From: Gammaproteobacteria bacterium | GTDB taxonomy: Bacteria; Pseudomonadota; Gammaproteobacteria; Steroidobacterales; XN24 | Length of the DNA: 64,000 bases | Assembly (NCBI GenBank): GCA_029287575.1 | Contig: JARFQW010000042.1 | Coordinates: forward strand, 1 to 64,000 | Direction: 5' to 3' | Part shown: positions 61,344 to 64,000 of the stretch, in pieces | Layout of the letters: every line of letters begins with the position of its first letter | Position numbering within the stretch: position 1 is the stretch's first letter | Notes under the pieces: generated by a model | The model's input: only the letters and a program-made list of their open reading frames with translations | Told to the model about the DNA's origin: nothing | Databases searched by the model: none | Made by a program: the position numbers and the translations under genes

Positions 61344-62492
61344 TCAGATCGCGTCACCGTGGCGAAAGGTCACGGATCCGCTCCCGGTATCGATGATGCC
61401 CGTACCCGCGCCTCCGGCGAGTGTGGTCTCGAGACGGTTGCGCTCGGAGCGAACCATCTCCATTTCCGGCAGATCGACACGGATCCCACCGTTGCTGGTC
61501 TCAACGGTCAACCGCAGCGACGGGACGACGCTTGTGGACAGGTCGACGCTGCCGGAACCAGTATCGATTCGCAGATGCCGCACCCCGGCCAGGTCCCCGG
61601 AGAGATCCACGCTGCCGGAACCGGTATCGATTTCCAGGTCGGAGCCCGCCGTAATCGCCCGGCCCCGGACCGAGCCGGAGCCGGTATCCACATAGAGCGA
61701 GCCTGAGACCTCGTCGAGCCGGACGCCGCCGGATCCCGTATCGACCCGCACCCGCCCTGAATTCACCTCGGTGAGGTCCACTTCGCCTGAACCGGTGTCG
61801 GCCCGCACTTCGCCGTCGATGCCGCGCAGCCGGATCGCTCCGCTTCCCGTATCCGCGGTTACGTCCCCAAGCACGCTCTCCATGATGACCGCGCCGCTGC
61901 CCGTGTCGGCCAGGACGCGTCCCCGATGCCCGAAAACTTCGATAGACCCGCTGCCGGTATCGGCATTGAGGTCGCCCTGCCCGTCCGCGCTGCGAATCCG
62001 GCCGGCTCGCGCCCGGAGGTCCAGCTCAGCCGCTACGCCCTCGGCCTCGATTGGCCCGGCCAGCAGATCGTATTTGAGGTCTTGTCCGGGCTCGAGATAG
62101 ATGCGCATATCCATCCACGCCTGCACGCCGCGGCCGTCGCCGCGGACCCGCACCTTGCGGCCATCGTAGCGTGCCTCCAGGTTGAGGCGGCGATATTCCG
62201 CCGACGGATAGACGAACGACTTCGTGTCGTCGCCGTAGTCGGCGCGAAACACGACGGTACGCCCGCTCGCCGTCTGGGTCAGGGCCGGCAGGGCCTCCGT
62301 GTCCTCGCCGTGGGCAGTCCACTCGATTCGGCCCGCTCCCGGCTCGGCCCCGAAAATCTCGATCCGGCCGGCGATGTTGTAAATCGTCACCCTTTCGGCG
62401 CCGTCGAGCGTCGCGGTTTCGGTGTATTCCGCTCCCTGGGCGCTCGCAAAGGCGAGGAAGAAAACGATCAGAATGCAGGAACGCAGGGTCAT
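61344..62492 (-). CDS. DUF4097 family repeat protein, secreted
   Basis: 382 residues with a signal peptide (residues 1-20, ending Ala-Ser-Ala-Gln-Gly-Ala). Nine Asp-Thr-Gly-Ser-Gly motifs begin at residues 178, 196, 214, 232, 251, 269, 289, 310 and 368; a degenerate Glu-Thr-Ser-Asn-Gly is at 331. Spacing is 18 to 21 residues, consistent with coils of a beta-solenoid, the DUF4097 fold. The N-terminal half (21-170) is a non-repeat strand-rich domain. It should lie in the periplasm. Its ATG overlaps the BON gene stop by ATGA. Function unknown; it is a structural or adhesion-type scaffold at most by guess. Confidence 0.88.
   Translation of the reverse strand: MTLRSCILIVFFLAFASAQGAEYTETATLDGAERVTIYNIAGRIEIFGAEPGAGRIEWTAHGEDTEALPALTQTASGRTVVFRADYGDDTKSFVYPSAEYRRLNLEARYDGRKVRVRGDGRGVQAWMDMRIYLEPGQDLKYDLLAGPIEAEGVAAELDLRARAGRIRSADGQGDLNADTGSGSIEVFGHRGRVLADTGSGAVIMESVLGDVTADTGSGAIRLRGIDGEVRADTGSGEVDLTEVNSGRVRVDTGSGGVRLDEVSGSLYVDTGSGSVRGRAITAGSDLEIDTGSGSVDLSGDLAGVRHLRIDTGSGSVDLSTSVVPSLRLTVETSNGGIRVDLPEMEMVRSERNRLETTLAGGAGTGIIDTGSGSVTFRHGDAI
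61377..61961 (-). repeat. DNA region coding for nine Asp-Thr-Gly-Ser-Gly repeats
   Basis: The nine copies are also similar in DNA, each around GA(T/C)AC(C/G)GG(A/T/C)(T/A/G)(G/C)CGG on the minus strand. Two adjacent ones (near 61560 and 61622) share nearly the same 20 bases, which points to recent duplication. Copy-number change by slippage or recombination would stay in frame, as spacing is a multiple of three. Confidence 0.7.
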
Positions 62493-62857
62493 TCGGCTGT
62501 TACCTCCACCGAGAGCCGGGAAACAACACGGGAGACGCCCGGCGTCGCGGCCGCGGTCTTCAGGGCGCGGTCCAGATCCGCCGGGGTCAGCGCCCGGCCG
62601 TGCAGCGTAACCGTGTCTCGGTAGACGGAGACGCTGATGTCCTGCCCCGCGAGCTGCGGGTCTTCGGCCAGCGCGTCACTGACGGCCCGCGCCATGGCCT
62701 TGTCCGCTTCCGCCTGCTCGCTGCGACTCTCGGAATAGCTGGATGCCCACTCGGTATCCACGTCGCCGTTTCCGTCAACGACAACCACGCAGCCGGTCAG
62801 GGCACCGGCGGCGCAGACAGAGACTAGGATCGAGAAAAGGCGGTTTGTCATGTGCAT
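62489..62857 (-). CDS. BON-domain lipoprotein
   Basis: 122 residues from ATG 62857 (AGAGG about 8 bases upstream; ATG at 62851 also in frame). Lipobox Gly-Ala-Leu-Thr-Gly-Cys. The C-terminal part Ile-Ser-Val-Ser-Val-Tyr-Arg-Asp-Thr-Val-Thr-Leu-His-Gly and Val-Ser-Arg-Val-Val-Ser-Arg-Leu is a BON domain, a small fold that binds phospholipid in OsmY and similar proteins. Coupled to the DUF4097 gene by overlap of 4 bases and 95 bases after the ABC-2 permease. Confidence 0.85.
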   Translation of the reverse strand: MHMTNRLFSILVSVCAAGALTGCVVVVDGNGDVDTEWASSYSESRSEQAEADKAMARAVSDALAEDPQLAGQDISVSVYRDTVTLHGRALTPADLDRALKTAAATPGVSRVVSRLSVEVTAE

Positions 62858-62952
62858 TGCTGACCTCTTTGATGTCCGTTTCGACCGCAGGGTTTGAACG
62901 GCCTTCGCCATGAATCGGTAAACGCAGAACTGTCCGGCGCGCGAGGCGTGGC

Positions 62953-63879
62953 CTAGGCCTCGTCCCGGTAGCGCCGCAGCCAGATGGCGCCGGCGACGAA
63001 CAGCGCCGCAACGGCAATGCCGCCCCAGAGCCCCGGGCTCGCAATCAGACCCACCGGATCCAGGGCGCCCCAGATGTCGCCGGACGCATCGATCGTGATG
63101 TTCGTGTCGCCGTCGCCGTGCCGGGTGACTTCGCTGACGCCCTGCCCGTCCAGTCCTTCCTCCATGAAGCCGACAAACCGCCGGCCCAGCAACTCGGCCA
63201 CATGGTTGGTGCCCAGGCCGGCGTGCTCCAGCCAGATCAGGGCCAGCGGCGGCAAGGAGGCCCAGAGCAGCAGGGCCCGGTTGGCGAACGCCGATACCAG
63301 CAGCAGCCAGCCGTAGTACGGCAGGTACCACAGGGACTGAATCACGAAGAGATACGCGCTGAACACGACGCCCTCGGCCACGCTTCCCGGCCCGGCAACC
63401 AGCATCCGGCCCTCTTCGCCCAGCGACGAAAAGAAGCCGGCGGTGATCGCCCAGCCAGCGATGCTGGTAACGGTCATCGCAACGATCGTTACGGCGGGAA
63501 TCACGAAGACGGCCGTGGCCAGCTTGGAGAGCACGACCTGGGCATCCGATACCGGCAGCGACTTCCAGAAGAGAATGCTGCGGTCCTTGCGTTCCGCATA
63601 CAGGGAGTCCAGCAGGTAGAAGGTGGTAACCAGCAGCATGGCCAGCGCGAAGGGAAAGGCCAGCCCGGCGCCGGCCACGGCCCACGCTGCCTCGATCTTC
63701 TCCGGAGTCAGGTCGTCCAGCTCACTGAACAGACCCTCCATACGCACGTCGCCCATGGTGCCGGCGAACACCGGCAAGAGCAGCGCGGCGACAATGAGGG
63801 CGCCGACGACGATCGGCGTCACGACAATGGCCCGATGCTCCCAGAGTTCCCGCCGCAACAGGGTGCTCATCTCGTTCAT
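62953..63879 (-). CDS. ABC-2 type transporter permease
   Basis: 308 residues with six hydrophobic segments. The N-terminus Leu-Leu-Arg-Arg-Glu-Leu-Trp-Glu-His-Arg is the typical start of ABC-2 permeases, and Leu-Tyr-Ala-Glu-Arg-Lys-Asp-Arg-Ser-Ile-Leu-Phe-Trp-Lys-Ser-Leu-Pro-Val-Ser is the conserved loop. It overlaps the upstream ABC ATPase gene by ATGA. The exporter substrate is unknown. The BON and DUF4097 proteins behind it may be cargo-related or only co-regulated. Confidence 0.93.
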   Translation of the reverse strand: MNEMSTLLRRELWEHRAIVVTPIVVGALIVAALLLPVFAGTMGDVRMEGLFSELDDLTPEKIEAAWAVAGAGLAFPFALAMLLVTTFYLLDSLYAERKDRSILFWKSLPVSDAQVVLSKLATAVFVIPAVTIVAMTVTSIAGWAITAGFFSSLGEEGRMLVAGPGSVAEGVVFSAYLFVIQSLWYLPYYGWLLLVSAFANRALLLWASLPPLALIWLEHAGLGTNHVAELLGRRFVGFMEEGLDGQGVSEVTRHGDGDTNITIDASGDIWGALDPVGLIASPGLWGGIAVAALFVAGAIWLRRYRDEA

Positions 63880-64000
63880 CGACCTCCTCCCATCTTGGCG
63901 ACGAACAGGTCGGCGATACCGGGAACCTTGACCTCGCCCAGAGATGCCAGCTCGTCCCGGCGCCGGCCCTCGAACAGGAACACCGGGCGGCCGAACACGA
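63876..64000 (-). CDS. ABC transporter ATPase, 3' end only (cut by window edge)
   Basis: The last 40 residues of a minus-strand frame that enters from the right edge and stops with TGA at 63876-63878. The ending Glu-Gly-Arg-Arg-Arg-Asp-Glu-Leu, Gly-Glu-Val-Lys-Val-Pro-Gly-Ile-Ala-Asp-Leu-Phe-Val-Ala is like the C-terminal tail of ABC-2-type ATPases. It overlaps the permease start by 4 bases. The catalytic motifs lie outside the window. Confidence 0.85.
   Translation of the reverse strand, partial: VFGRPVFLFEGRRRDELASLGEVKVPGIADLFVAKMGGGR

Overview
The window is GC-rich, densely packed bacterial chromosome with no rRNA, tRNA, CRISPR array, insertion sequence or prophage that I could recognise. 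The gene content points to a free-living, aerobic gammaproteobacterium: a pspF / pspABC stress locus with a sigma-54 promoter, DUF2333 and YqgE/AlgH proteins, PurT, a gnd-zwf-pgl operon, tandem FadD ligases, a TonB-family protein and many lipoproteins. I cannot name the genus from sequence alone.

Layout. 1-8.4 kb: assorted envelope and unknown genes (DUF3667, YqgE with a signal peptide, an M48 lipoprotein protease, a gene broken by an in-frame TAG, an alpha/beta hydrolase, a degenerate thymidylate-kinase-like protein, a medium-chain reductase, DUF2333, DUF2505). 8.5-13.2 kb: an SDR, the pentose-phosphate operon gnd-zwf-pgl and a glycerophosphodiesterase. 13.3-18.4 kb: an ABC half-exporter, a DoxX-like protein, a YheT-type hydrolase and two NAD(P)-dependent reductases. 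18.6-25.5 kb: a plus-strand run with a histidine phosphatase, an acyl-CoA dehydrogenase overlapping an APH-type kinase (the two halves of the ACAD10/11 or LvaC/LvaA type of 4-hydroxyacyl-CoA metabolism), an SDR, a dimethylarginine hydrolase, unknowns and an acetyltransferase. 25.6-31.8 kb: TonB, a DUF4442 thioesterase-like protein, a GST-kappa-like isomerase, a phospholipase D lipoprotein, and small proteins.

31.8-40.4 kb is the most unusual stretch. It holds a receiver - transmembrane - OmpA-like fusion, an AsmA protein, and a compact chemotaxis-like module (membrane histidine kinase with PAS, Hpt and ATPase domains but no CheW domain; a CheY; a CheX phosphatase) transcribed divergently from a receiver-Ser/Thr kinase fusion. 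No chemoreceptor, CheW, CheR or CheB lies nearby, so this looks like a self-contained phosphorelay that may connect to protein Ser/Thr phosphorylation.

40.5-54.7 kb: a CadD-like transporter, two FadD ligases, a bactofilin, a GGDEF-EAL protein, an alcohol dehydrogenase, an ABC-ATPase/FtsX/AttH-like lipoprotein operon, a thermonuclease and a lipase-like lipoprotein. 54.7-57.8 kb: the psp locus, with two PspB-like and two PspC-like genes behind pspA and a divergent pspF. 58.1-64 kb: a Kef-type antiporter overlapping purT, then a minus-strand operon with an ABC-2 transporter (its ATPase cut by the window edge), a BON-domain lipoprotein and a DUF4097 protein with nine Asp-Thr-Gly-Ser-Gly repeats.

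The leading curiosities are the in-frame amber codon at 3325, the CheX/CheY/kinase plus receiver-Ser/Thr kinase module, the receiver-TM-OmpA fusion, the split ACAD10/11-like pair and the expanded psp operon.
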